The notes below the pieces were generated by a model that was not told the DNA's origin, did no database searches, and saw nothing but the letters and a program-made list of their open reading frames with translations. A DNA stretch of 64,000 nt from Afipia sp. OHSU_II-C1 (GTDB lineage Bacteria; Pseudomonadota; Alphaproteobacteria; Rhizobiales; Xanthobacteraceae): contig NZ_APJI01000011.1 in the NCBI RefSeq assembly GCF_000497575.1, positions 1-64,000 of the forward strand, in the 5' to 3' direction. This document shows, piece by piece, positions 26,676 through 33,156 of the stretch (position 1 is its first letter; the number at the start of each line of letters is the position of its first letter). A program made the translations under genes and the position numbers.

Positions 26676-27542
26676 ATGTTTCGCAGTGGGTTAATCGCAT
26701 TTGCCGTGATGTCTTCGGTTACCGTTCCGGCGACCGGCTGGGCGTACGAAATCAAGCCGAAATCTCCCGAAACAGCGTTTTCCGCAAAGCTCCAGCCTGA
26801 CGTTGTCGGCCTGTCCAGCGCGACCGAAGGCAGCAAGGCCGCGCCGATCTTTGAATCGTATCTGAAAGATCTCCCGGGCGTGAAACCGGAGACAGCGCAG
26901 CAGAAGTTCGGCGGCACCAACGTGACCTATGTCACCGCGATGAAATTTACCCTCGCCCCCACCAGCACCCATCCGGGTGAATCGATGCTGGCTGTTTTCT
27001 CATCTCCCGCAAGCGCCAACCGCGCCTATTACATCTCGCGCCTGCTCGGCTTTTCCAGCGAGAAGCAGCCGTCGAAGGCCGAAATGATCGAGCGCGTGAC
27101 CGCGAAATACGGTGCGCCAACAGCGATCGGCGACGGGCGCATGTACTATTTCTACAAGGCCGGCAAGCTGATGTCGGTGAAGCAGAAGTATACCCCTGCC
27201 ACCGCGCTCGAAGCGCTCAACGCACCGCTCAATCCGAAGGTCGCTGTCGCGCTCAACGATGCCAACGGCCGCGGCAGCTGCGTCGCAGAACTGAAGCGCG
27301 TGCAAGCGCTGGAAAAGACGCTCGACAAGCTTGTCACCGAGGCCAAGGCCGCGAATTGCGATGCGCTGGTCTCCGTCGAAATCAGTTCCGGCATTACCCC
27401 GGATCGCGTCAGCAAGGCTGAATTCACGTTGATCGATTTCAAGCAGATCATCAGCGCCGCAAAGATCGATGCGGATGCTTTTGCCGCCGAGAAGAACGAA
27501 GCCCTCAACAAGACCCCGCTTGGCAACGCCCCGAAGCTCTGA
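26676..27542 (+). CDS. Secreted hypothetical protein, 288 aa
   Basis: Signal peptide M-F-R-S-G-L-I-A-F-A-V-M-S-S-V-T-V-P-A-T, cleaved near W-A-Y. The mature part has no catalytic motif I recognise. Two cysteines (G-S-C-V-A-E and A-N-C-D-A-L) lie about 36 residues apart and may pair. Predicted mixed alpha/beta, with a coiled-coil-like stretch at about 206-225. Transcribed alone. Confidence 0.75.
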   Translation: MFRSGLIAFAVMSSVTVPATGWAYEIKPKSPETAFSAKLQPDVVGLSSATEGSKAAPIFESYLKDLPGVKPETAQQKFGGTNVTYVTAMKFTLAPTSTHPGESMLAVFSSPASANRAYYISRLLGFSSEKQPSKAEMIERVTAKYGAPTAIGDGRMYYFYKAGKLMSVKQKYTPATALEALNAPLNPKVAVALNDANGRGSCVAELKRVQALEKTLDKLVTEAKAANCDALVSVEISSGITPDRVSKAEFTLIDFKQIISAAKIDADAFAAEKNEALNKTPLGNAPKL

Positions 27543-27621
27543 GAGGTCACGTCATCGCATAACGATGGCATCGACGGCACGCCCATTCAGGCGATGCTGT
27601 CCGCCGGGATATTGCTGCCGG

Positions 27622-27655
27622 GAAAAAACGAAACCCCGGCTCGTTGAAGCCGGGG
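27622..27655 (-). terminator. Intrinsic terminator of the His-rich Tat-signal gene
   Basis: Perfect 8-bp stem CCCCGGCT/AGCCGGGG (27634-27641 with 27648-27655). On the minus strand it is followed by TTTCGTTTTTT. It lies 20 bp beyond the stop codon at 27676. Confidence 0.8.
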
Positions 27656-27675
27656 CCCGTGAACTCAACCGCTGA

Positions 27676-27969
27676 TTACCAGCGGCGGTGATGCCAATGA
27701 CGCCGGCGATGCCAGTGACGGCGGTGATGGTGCCGGTGCCGATGATGCCTGTGATGGTAGCGGACCTGCTCCAGTTCGCCACGTGCGAGATCATCCTGAT
27801 CTGCAACCGCGGGCTGCGCGGCGGCGTCCGGCTCGGGCTTCGGGCCATTCATCAAATCCTGATGCGGGGCCAGCATCGGAGCAGCGCTCGCTGCGGATGC
27901 AGCGGCGGCGATGGCTCCAGCGCCGGCGGCAAAGCCGAACGCAAATTTCAGGAAATCACGACGTTCCAT
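27676..27969 (-). CDS. Tat-exported His/Arg-rich small protein
   Basis: A 97-residue protein with a twin-arginine signal (M-E-R-R-D-F-L-K-F-A-F-G, cleavage after A-S-A-A). A Pro/Asp-rich linker follows, then a tail from about residue 68 made almost only of His, Arg, Tyr and Trp (about 15 His). ATG 27969 is preferred because it puts the R-R motif at the N-terminus. Such tails could bind metal, haem or the envelope; the role is unknown. Paralogue of the next gene upstream, and preceded by a sigma-EcfG-like promoter. Confidence 0.82.
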   Translation of the reverse strand: MERRDFLKFAFGFAAGAGAIAAAASAASAAPMLAPHQDLMNGPKPEPDAAAQPAVADQDDLARGELEQVRYHHRHHRHRHHHRRHWHRRRHWHHRRW

Positions 27970-28029
27970 TTCTTCATTTCTCCTGGTGAAGCGAGATTGC
28001 AACGGAGCAAACATCTCGCGGAGACAATG

Positions 28030-28054
28030 AACGTCGTGTGAACTTGATGGTTCC
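28030..28054 (-). promoter_or_regulatory. Sigma-EcfG-type general-stress promoter
   Basis: On the minus strand, GGAAC (28054-28050) and CGTT (28033-28030) are separated by exactly 16 bases. The promoter points to the His-rich Tat-signal gene, whose ATG is 60 bp downstream. It is the second perfect match found in the window. Confidence 0.7.
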
Positions 28055-28111
28055 CTCCTCGCTCACAACAGAGCGCATTATCTTGCGCTCATCGAACGAT
28101 GCGGTACCTCG

Positions 28112-28465
28112 TCACCAGTAGCGGCGACGCCAATACCGACGGCGATAAAAGCGACGGCGGCGACGCCATCCCCAATATCTTCGGCGGCGCCAATACCTGC
28201 GGCGGCGGAATCCCCAGTAACGGCGGCGGCGCCATCCCCACCTGCGACGGCCCCAGCCGCGGCGGCGTCCCCACCTGACCTGCTCGATCTGCGCTTCATT
28301 CAGATCGTCATCGTTGGCGACGGCATTTTGCGGAAGCTGATCGGGTTCGATCGGATTGCCGGCAATTGGCTGCGGCGTGAGCGGCGCGGCGCGCGCAGCC
28401 GATGCAACAGCTACGCCCGCTGCCGCCAATCCGAATGCGAACTTTAGAAAAACGCGGCGATCCAT
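28112..28465 (-). CDS. Tat-exported Arg/Trp-rich small protein
   Basis: A 117-residue protein: Tat signal M-D-R-R-V-F-L-K-F-A-F-G, cleavage near A-R-A-A-P, acidic linker, then the shared Q-I-E-Q-V-R block and a tail of about 45 residues built from R-R-R-x-W and R-R-R-Y-W units. It is clearly related to the gene at 27676-27969 (same signal, same linker end) but with Arg/Trp in place of His. ATG 28465 follows AGGAGGACG. The very basic exported tail suggests binding to an acidic polymer such as LPS or peptidoglycan (inference). Confidence 0.82.
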   Translation of the reverse strand: MDRRVFLKFAFGLAAAGVAVASAARAAPLTPQPIAGNPIEPDQLPQNAVANDDDLNEAQIEQVRWGRRRGWGRRRWGWRRRRYWGFRRRRYWRRRRYWGWRRRRRFYRRRYWRRRYW

Positions 28466-28698
28466 CTTGCGTCCTCCTGATGTTCTGCCCGAATGGCAGA
28501 ATTCAGCAGCGCGCATGAATGGAAACTGAACCGTCTCAGGTTTCGCAATCGGACCACATTCGGTTCATCTTGCGTCAATGTTCGGGAGAATAATGTTCCT
28601 CCGCCGGCCCGCTGCCGGCGAATCATTTCGGTTCGCGCGACCAGCCCTGGCCGAAGCCGAAACACACCGCGATTTCATCCCCAAGGAAGGACTCATCC

Positions 28699-28977
28699 AT
28701 GAAAACATTGTTCGCAGCAGCACTCCTCGCAGTTTCTGTCGCCGGTTTCGGTACAGCCAATGCGATGCCTGTAGCTCCCGCCTCGAGCGGCGGTGCTGAC
28801 GTGATTCAGGTGGCGGGCGGTTGCGGTCCCGGCTTTCATCGCGGCCCGTATGGCGGCTGCCGTGCCAATCGTGGCCGCGTTGTCGTCGTCCGTCCGGCCG
28901 TCGTTGTTCGTCCGCCCGTGGTGCGTCGTTGCCCTCCCGGACAGTTCATGACCCGTTATGGCTGCCGCTGGCGCTAA
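28699..28977 (+). CDS. Small secreted GCG/CRPN-type protein
   Basis: A 92-residue secreted protein: signal peptide to about A-N-A (22), then G-C-G-P-G-F-H-R-G-P-Y-G-G-C, the prefix that names the GCG_CRPN family of Hyphomicrobiales, then a Val/Arg/Pro-rich stretch and R-R-C-P-P-G-Q-F-M-T-R-Y-G-C. The four mature Cys probably form disulfides. AAGGAAGGA precedes the ATG. Function unknown. An intrinsic terminator follows. Confidence 0.85.
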   Translation: MKTLFAAALLAVSVAGFGTANAMPVAPASSGGADVIQVAGGCGPGFHRGPYGGCRANRGRVVVVRPAVVVRPPVVRRCPPGQFMTRYGCRWR

Positions 28978-28999
28978 GCGCTTCGGTTACGTCATTTAG

Positions 29000-29022
29000 A
29001 CCCCGCTCCGGCGGGGTTTTTC
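29000..29022 (+). terminator. Intrinsic terminator
   Basis: Perfect 7-bp stem ACCCCGC/GCGGGGT with loop TCCG and a T5 run, 23 bp past the stop of the GCG/CRPN-type gene. Confidence 0.9.
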
Positions 29023-29225
29023 TTTGCACGCTCGCGATCGCCATTTCCCCTCATCCGTGTGCAAGTCACCTTGGCAACCAACTCGGAATATAATCCTATA
29101 CACCGGATTGTCAAACGGGAGGTATCGAATGGGTATCTTCCGGGACGCGCACGACAGTCCTAAACAGACCCCGCCAATTTCTCCGATGCTGAAGGAACCT
29201 TTCGCGGTTCCGTGGTTGGTACAAG

Positions 29226-29705
29226 ATGGTAGACAGCATCATCGCCCACCGTACATTCCGTTCCCGCACCAGCCGGTGCGCCCACGTCATCGAACGCGTC
29301 GGACTGTCCATGGCCGGCGCGTCATGCGGCCTGTTCGTGGCCGCGCATGTTTCGAACGCGCGCGTCGATGCGCTGAGTTCCGTCAGCATGAGTCTCGCTC
29401 TGATGATTCTCGGCGCCATCGGCTTCTATCTCGGGATCGATGTACCCCCTCACCGCTCCGCGAGGCTGCATCTGACCCGCACCGCAACGTCCGCCGTCGA
29501 AGATCCGCCCTCGACCGATCCTGTCGAACTTCTGAGTTCGGCCGGAACCTTCCTTGCAGCCACCACGGCTTTCATTGCGGTCTATTCCATCGTGACCGAC
29601 GCCGATACATCCACGGCGACGTCGTCGTTGCTCGCGTTTGGCTGGCTGCTTGGTGTCACAATACAGATCGTGGCCGGTCTGACGGCGCGAATGCGGAAAA
29701 CTTGA
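29226..29705 (+). CDS. Hypothetical four-helix membrane protein
   Basis: A 159-residue protein with four likely membrane helices: about 26-43, 51-70, 103-122 and 133-152. It has a basic N-terminus and a cytosolic linker between helices 2 and 3. No family recognised. The ATG at 29226 is the first that keeps the helices intact, and a GGAACC-TTTCGC-GGTTCC hairpin lies just before it. A longer frame that begins at 29024 is in another register and is not supported. Confidence 0.65.
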   Translation: MVDSIIAHRTFRSRTSRCAHVIERVGLSMAGASCGLFVAAHVSNARVDALSSVSMSLALMILGAIGFYLGIDVPPHRSARLHLTRTATSAVEDPPSTDPVELLSSAGTFLAATTAFIAVYSIVTDADTSTATSSLLAFGWLLGVTIQIVAGLTARMRKT

Positions 29706-29721
29706 AAGAATTTTGACTGAA

Positions 29722-29743
29722 CCGCACACAGAAATGTGTGCGG
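29722..29743. other. Perfect hairpin between convergent genes
   Basis: CCGCACACA and TGTGTGCGG form a 9-bp stem closed by the stable loop GAAA. Neither side has a T-run, so it is not a standard terminator; it may protect mRNA ends of both converging genes. Confidence 0.55.
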
Positions 29744-29746
29744 ACT

Positions 29747-29983
29747 TCACGACGTCTTTTCGCGATCGCGGTGCAACGCGCCGGGCTTGATGACCACCGA
29801 CGCGCCGAGCGCTTCGCGTTGTTTTTTCAGGGCTTCCCCGCGCGCCTTCGCACACATCGCCTTGTCATGAGGCGTCGGCTGCTTCGGCCCGACCGCTTCG
29901 ACGCGTGACACCATTTGCCGGGGCAGATAACTGCCATCGGCAGGCGGCTGGACGATCATGGGAGGAGGTTTGCGTGATGACAT
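29747..29983 (-). CDS. Small hypothetical protein
   Basis: A 78-residue soluble, basic protein with a Pro-rich N-terminus (S-S-R-K-P-P-P-M-I-V-Q-P-P) and a C-terminal charged helix (A-M-C-A-K-A-R-G-E-A-L-K-K-Q-R). ATG 29983 follows GGAGGTT-like bases weakly. No domain recognised. A near-match to an EcfG promoter (GGAAC-N17-CATT) lies upstream at about 30026-30051 on the same strand. Confidence 0.55.
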   Translation of the reverse strand: MSSRKPPPMIVQPPADGSYLPRQMVSRVEAVGPKQPTPHDKAMCAKARGEALKKQREALGASVVIKPGALHRDREKTS

Positions 29984-30063
29984 GCCACATAAACGCGCAA
30001 CCTGCCCAATAGTTTCCTGGAACAAAATGCCGCGGCGACCAAAACAGTTCCTGAGCGCAGCGC

Positions 30064-30699
30064 TCAGTGCGGCCCTTCCCGCTCGTAGATGAACTTCGGC
30101 ATTTCCCACTTGTAGCGGATCGCCAGCAGGCGGAACGTCAGGCCGAACGCGACGGAGCCGATCACCACCGCGACATGTTCGGTGCCGAAATGCGTGGCCG
30201 CGACATAGATCGCGCCCGTCATCAGCGAAACGCTGGCGTAAAGCTCGCTACGAAACAGCAGCGGCACCTCGGTGCAGAGAATGTCGCGCAGCACGCCGCC
30301 GGCGCATCCGGTGATCATGCCCGCGACCACCACAATGGTCAGCGGATGGCCCATCCTCATGGCGACGTTGCAGCCGATGATCGTGAAGACGACAAGGCCA
30401 ATCGCGTCCAGCACCAGAAAGAGCATGTGGAAGCGATGCACCACGCGCGCCAGCGCGATGGTCAATAGCGCCGCGCCTCCGGTGAGAAACAGCAGCGAAG
30501 GATACTTCACCCACAGCAGCGGATAATGCCCGAGCAGAACGTCGCGCAGCGAGCCACCGCCGAGCGCGGTGACGCAGCCCAGCATCGCGACGCCGAACCA
30601 GTCCATCTTGCGCCGCCCGGCCGCCAGCGCCGCCGTCATCGCCTCGGCGACCAGGGCGAACAATCCGAAGAAGAAGAGGACTGATTCTGCGGGCTCCAT
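30064..30699 (-). CDS. TRIC-type cation channel family protein (UPF0126)
   Basis: A 211-residue inner-membrane protein with seven predicted helices in two repeats. Each repeat carries the family motif: G-G-G-S-L-R-D-V-L-L near 48 and G-C-A-G-G-V-L-R-D-I-L near 135. Bacterial members are trimeric K+-permeable channels related to animal TRIC. ATG 30699 gives the usual family length; the frame upstream is not conserved. Confidence 0.9.
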   Translation of the reverse strand: MEPAESVLFFFGLFALVAEAMTAALAAGRRKMDWFGVAMLGCVTALGGGSLRDVLLGHYPLLWVKYPSLLFLTGGAALLTIALARVVHRFHMLFLVLDAIGLVVFTIIGCNVAMRMGHPLTIVVVAGMITGCAGGVLRDILCTEVPLLFRSELYASVSLMTGAIYVAATHFGTEHVAVVIGSVAFGLTFRLLAIRYKWEMPKFIYEREGPH

Positions 30700-30821
30700 G
30701 GTGGAGGCGTAGCACAGTCCGGCGCGGCTGCAATCGCGGCGCCATGCGCGCGGCAAAACATCCGCTTCATACGAGGGCGCGGACCACCCTGTCCCGTTTC
30801 CTCCCCGCGAAACGCGAGAAT

Positions 30822-30995
30822 GGAGCGCCGGGAGGCGCCAGGGGCTGGCGAGGCCCCTCATGACGAACCTTTGCGAGAGGTTCGTCCGCGAACCTTGACG
30901 AGACGGGTTGCGAGTCCGTCTCGCGAGGCGCGCGCGTTCTGCGACGGAGAGGTTTGCGAAGCCTTCCGTCCGAACGCAGCGCCTCCCGGCGCTCC
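30822..30995. repeat. 174-bp structured element: 17-bp inverted repeat enclosing four hairpins with shared loops
   Basis: Perfect 17-bp terminal inverted repeat (30822-30838 with 30979-30995). Inside are four hairpins: 30840-30858 (loop TGGCGAG), 30862-30886 (9-bp stem, loop TTGCGAG), 30899-30923 (9-bp stem with one G-T, loop TTGCGAG) and 30943-30970 (loop TTGCGAA). Stem sequences differ while loops are conserved, the pattern of a selected nucleic-acid structure: a structured RNA or a cruciform recognised by a protein. A related end sequence is at the left window edge. Confidence 0.7.
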
Positions 30996-31004
30996 ACCAG
31001 CCGC

Positions 31005-31057
31005 GCCCAATGTTCTGGGCGGCGGCCGCGTTGCCCTCCGCGTCATGAGCGCGGAGG
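31005..31057. repeat. Two hairpins next to the structured element
   Basis: GCCCA/TGGGC (31005-31020) and the strong 8-bp CCTCCGCG/CGCGGAGG with loop TCATGAG (31035-31057). They may belong to the same repeat unit as 30822-30995. Confidence 0.5.
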
Positions 31058-31134
31058 AAGTAAAAAGTAGCATAGGATTATATTCTTGATAAAGGAAAGT
31101 CAAGCTTTCGCCGGGCACTTTCGGCAACCACAGC

Positions 31135-31170
31135 CGTCATGGCCGGGCTTGGCCCGGCCATCCACGTCTT
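31135..31170. repeat. Short palindromic repeat (GTCATGGCCGGGC type)
   Basis: TGGCCGGGC/GCCCGGCCA form a 9-bp stem with a 3-base loop, flanked by CGTCA and TCCACG. Intergenic palindromes of this wording are common in Hyphomicrobiales genomes. Confidence 0.7.
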
Positions 31171-31181
31171 TAACCCTTCTT

Positions 31182-31255
31182 CGTCATTGCGAGCGAAGCG
31201 AAGCAATCCACGCTTAGAGATGGATTGCTTCGTCGCTACGCTCCTCGCAATGACG
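31182..31255. repeat. Short palindromic repeat (CGTCATTGCGAG type)
   Basis: Left arm starts CGTCATTGCGAGCG and runs to GAAGCAATCCA; right arm TGGATTGCTTCG ends in CTCGCAATGACG. The arms pair over more than 25 bases with small internal loops. This is a widely scattered intergenic repeat in this bacterial group. Confidence 0.75.
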
Positions 31256-31295
31256 ACGCGGCCACAGGAACCGGGTCCGGTGATGACAAAGGCGG

Positions 31296-31607
31296 TTAGG
31301 CCGGCCAGCTCTCCGCCTGCACCATGATGTCGCGCGTGCGCTTCACCTCCGGCCAGTCGCGGTCGAAATCGCGTATCAGCCGCTTCATCTCCTCCCCGCC
31401 CACCGCGCTATCCAGCGACGCGCGGTCCGGGAATTCATACATCGCCAGATGCACGGCGGGATCGTTGGCGAGCCAGTAGCGCCACGCGCGTTTGGAGCCG
31501 AACGATTTTACCGCGTCGGGAAGATGCTCGCGCGAATACCACGCATCGAACGCCGCGCGTTTCGATTCATCGGGGACAGTGGCGCGGACGACGAAGATGT
31601 GGGGCAT
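31296..31607 (-). CDS. Small dimeric alpha-beta barrel-like hypothetical protein
   Basis: A 103-residue soluble protein opening M-P-H-I-F-V-V-R-A-T-V-P-D-E, then A-W-Y-S-R-E-H-L-P-D-A and an L-A-M-Y-E-F-P-D segment. The layout is typical of EthD/ABM-like dimeric ferredoxin-fold proteins. Start is ATG 31607, four codons inside the longest frame. No catalytic residue assigned. Divergent from the nuclease gene. Confidence 0.7.
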   Translation of the reverse strand: MPHIFVVRATVPDESKRAAFDAWYSREHLPDAVKSFGSKRAWRYWLANDPAVHLAMYEFPDRASLDSAVGGEEMKRLIRDFDRDWPEVKRTRDIMVQAESWPA

Positions 31608-31670
31608 GGTGCTTTCCAATAGAAATAGATAGCATGCACTCCTTACTTTAAATAATTACATGAGCGCCTC

Positions 31671-32801
31671 ATGCGGCCAGATAAAAAGCTCCTAGACGAA
31701 CTACTTACTCGCTCTGGAGGACGCTGCCCTGTGTGCGCCACTCCAATACCACCTTTTTCAGTCTCACATATCATTCCGCAATCATTGGGGGGCAGCAGCG
31801 ATATCGAAAATCTCACTCTAGTATGCCCGAATTGCAACGCCGTGTTGGGTGCATCCGAACTGCACTTCGTCGAGTATCTTACATCGCTTCTCTCAGCTAA
31901 TCCTAACTTCAGTCAAATCGAACAAGAAGGCATCATACCCGGAACCCGCTATCGAGCGGATATAAAGGCAATTGAAGACACTCCTCACGGAAAGCGCGTG
32001 CTTGCCATCGAATGCAAACGCTTCTCCGTTATTTCAGGCCCTCAAGTTTATTCGACCCTTAAGCACCTTCTAAGACACCAAATAGGTGCAATTGAAACGA
32101 AATCCATCTTGGCCTTTCCTGGCCGGGCCAGCCCAGAAGTTATTTCCAAGTTTAGTGAGCACAGCATTGAAGTTTGGGATATCGACCAGATCGCTAGTCT
32201 ATTTGGAAAGCAAATTGAAGAGTCAGACGATCCTTATTTTAAGAGTATCTTTTCTGCTACCCGCTCTCGAGCGTCGCAGCAGGAGCGATTTATTGCAGAT
32301 CTAAAATCTTGCAACAGCGGAGTTCAGCAGTGGTCTGATTATCAAAAACTTGTGGGGCGAATACTTGAACATTTATTCTGCCCGACACTGCGAGCACCAC
32401 TTACAGAAAATAGCGACCATACAAAAACCAACCGCAGGGATTTCATTTTTCCCAACTATGCGCCCGACGGATTTTGGCACTTTTTGCGCACGCGCTATGC
32501 AGCCGACTATATTGTCGTAGACGCAAAAAACGGAAAAAAACGGGTAACAAAGACCAACGTTCTTCAGGTGGCAAATTACCTTAAACCTCATGGCACCGGC
32601 ATGTTCGGCATAATTCTTTGCAGAATTGGAGCTGATCGCGGGGCGGAAACTACAATTCGAGAGCAATGGTTGCTGCACAACAAATTGGTTCTGATTCTTA
32701 CAGATATCGATCTTGAAAACATGTTGCTCGCCAGTGCAGCTGCCGGCGATCCCACAACGATTATCAGCGAACGAATCCAACAATTTAGACTTTCAATCTA
32801 A
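31671..32801 (+). CDS. Multi-nuclease protein: HNH plus two PD-(D/E)XK-like domains
   Basis: A 376-residue protein with three nuclease-like parts. HNH: C19-x-x-C22, S-H33-I-I-P-Q-S-L-G-G, N47, C52-x-x-C55. First PD-(D/E)XK domain about 85-185: R-Y-R-A-D97-I and A-I-E114-C-K116-R. Second domain about 222-355: G-R-I-L-E233-H-L-F, R-R-D257-F-I-F and V-V-D284-A-K286-N-G-K-K. The gene is visibly AT-richer than its neighbours and has no good ribosome site, suggesting transfer. No methylase or second subunit is adjacent. Likely a defence or DNA-processing nuclease; targets unknown. Confidence 0.78.
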   Translation: MRPDKKLLDELLTRSGGRCPVCATPIPPFSVSHIIPQSLGGSSDIENLTLVCPNCNAVLGASELHFVEYLTSLLSANPNFSQIEQEGIIPGTRYRADIKAIEDTPHGKRVLAIECKRFSVISGPQVYSTLKHLLRHQIGAIETKSILAFPGRASPEVISKFSEHSIEVWDIDQIASLFGKQIEESDDPYFKSIFSATRSRASQQERFIADLKSCNSGVQQWSDYQKLVGRILEHLFCPTLRAPLTENSDHTKTNRRDFIFPNYAPDGFWHFLRTRYAADYIVVDAKNGKKRVTKTNVLQVANYLKPHGTGMFGIILCRIGADRGAETTIREQWLLHNKLVLILTDIDLENMLLASAAAGDPTTIISERIQQFRLSI

Positions 32802-32810
32802 GTTTCCTTG

Positions 32811-32880
32811 CAATCACCCCTCTCAACCGAATGTTGTCGTGCTTTTCGTCATTGCGCAGGCCTGCCCTTGAGCATTCCCG
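32811..32880. repeat. Imperfect direct repeat of the pccB 3-prime end
   Basis: This stretch matches 33154-33215 in the same orientation: CAATCAC, CGAAT-TTGTCGTGCTT, TTCGTCATTGC and CCTTGAGCAT, with small gaps. The second copy is the genuine end of pccB. The repeats bracket the DUF2442 gene. Confidence 0.55.
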
Positions 32881-33097
32881 TCACGCTCAAATCCTCATCG
32901 AGGTCCGGCCAGTGAATGCCCATCGGCATGATTTCGTAGTTCGATCGCTGCGCGGCTGAGGCAGACAGCAAGCGCGGATACCACGATAGCGGCGTAGCGA
33001 TGCGCCGACCGTCGCGCAGCGTGACCACAAGCTCGGTCGCAGTGAACACAACCGACTCCGCGCGCAGGTCACCGACCTCAATTTCCAACGTGGTCAT
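32849..33097 (-). CDS. DUF2442 domain protein
   Basis: An 82-residue protein: L-E-I-E-V-G-D-L-R-A, V-T-L-R-D-G-R-R-I-A-T-P-L-S-W-Y-P-R-L and G-I-H-W-P-D-L-D-E-D-L-S-V are the DUF2442 hallmarks. Family members are often next to DUF4160 toxin-like genes; none is seen here, so it may be an orphan. Its last codons lie in the copy of the pccB 3-prime end. Confidence 0.88.
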   Translation of the reverse strand: MTTLEIEVGDLRAESVVFTATELVVTLRDGRRIATPLSWYPRLLSASAAQRSNYEIMPMGIHWPDLDEDLSVTGMLKGRPAQ

Positions 33098-33121
33098 CAC
33101 CCCACCCCGGCGCTCCCGCGC

Positions 33122-33148
33122 CGACCCTCCCCACTCAAGGGGAAGGGT
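33122..33148. other. Hairpin between pccB and the DUF2442 gene
   Basis: ACCCTCCCC and GGGGAAGGGT pair around ACTCAA with one internal mismatch. It lies just past the pccB stop codon. No T-run follows on the minus strand. Confidence 0.45.
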
Positions 33149-33156
33149 TTGCCCAA

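Larger units (their letters stand above)
30700..31295. other. 596-bp gene-free region rich in palindromes
   Basis: No credible gene. It contains the four-hairpin element (30822-30995), two further hairpins (31005-31020 and 31035-31057), an AT-rich spacer (31058-31110), and two short palindromic repeats (31135-31170 and 31182-31255). Confidence 0.75.

Noticed and set aside
29024-29716. 230-codon plus-strand frame overlapping the four-helix membrane gene
   Set aside because: It is Arg/His-rich in the way of off-frame reading of GC-rich genes, while the frame from 29226 encodes four clean membrane helices.
30820-31089. Open frame over the structured element (MERREA... reading)
   Set aside because: The reading frame simply runs through the inverted repeat and hairpins; the translated sequence is an Arg/Pro/Gly-rich artefact with no start signal.
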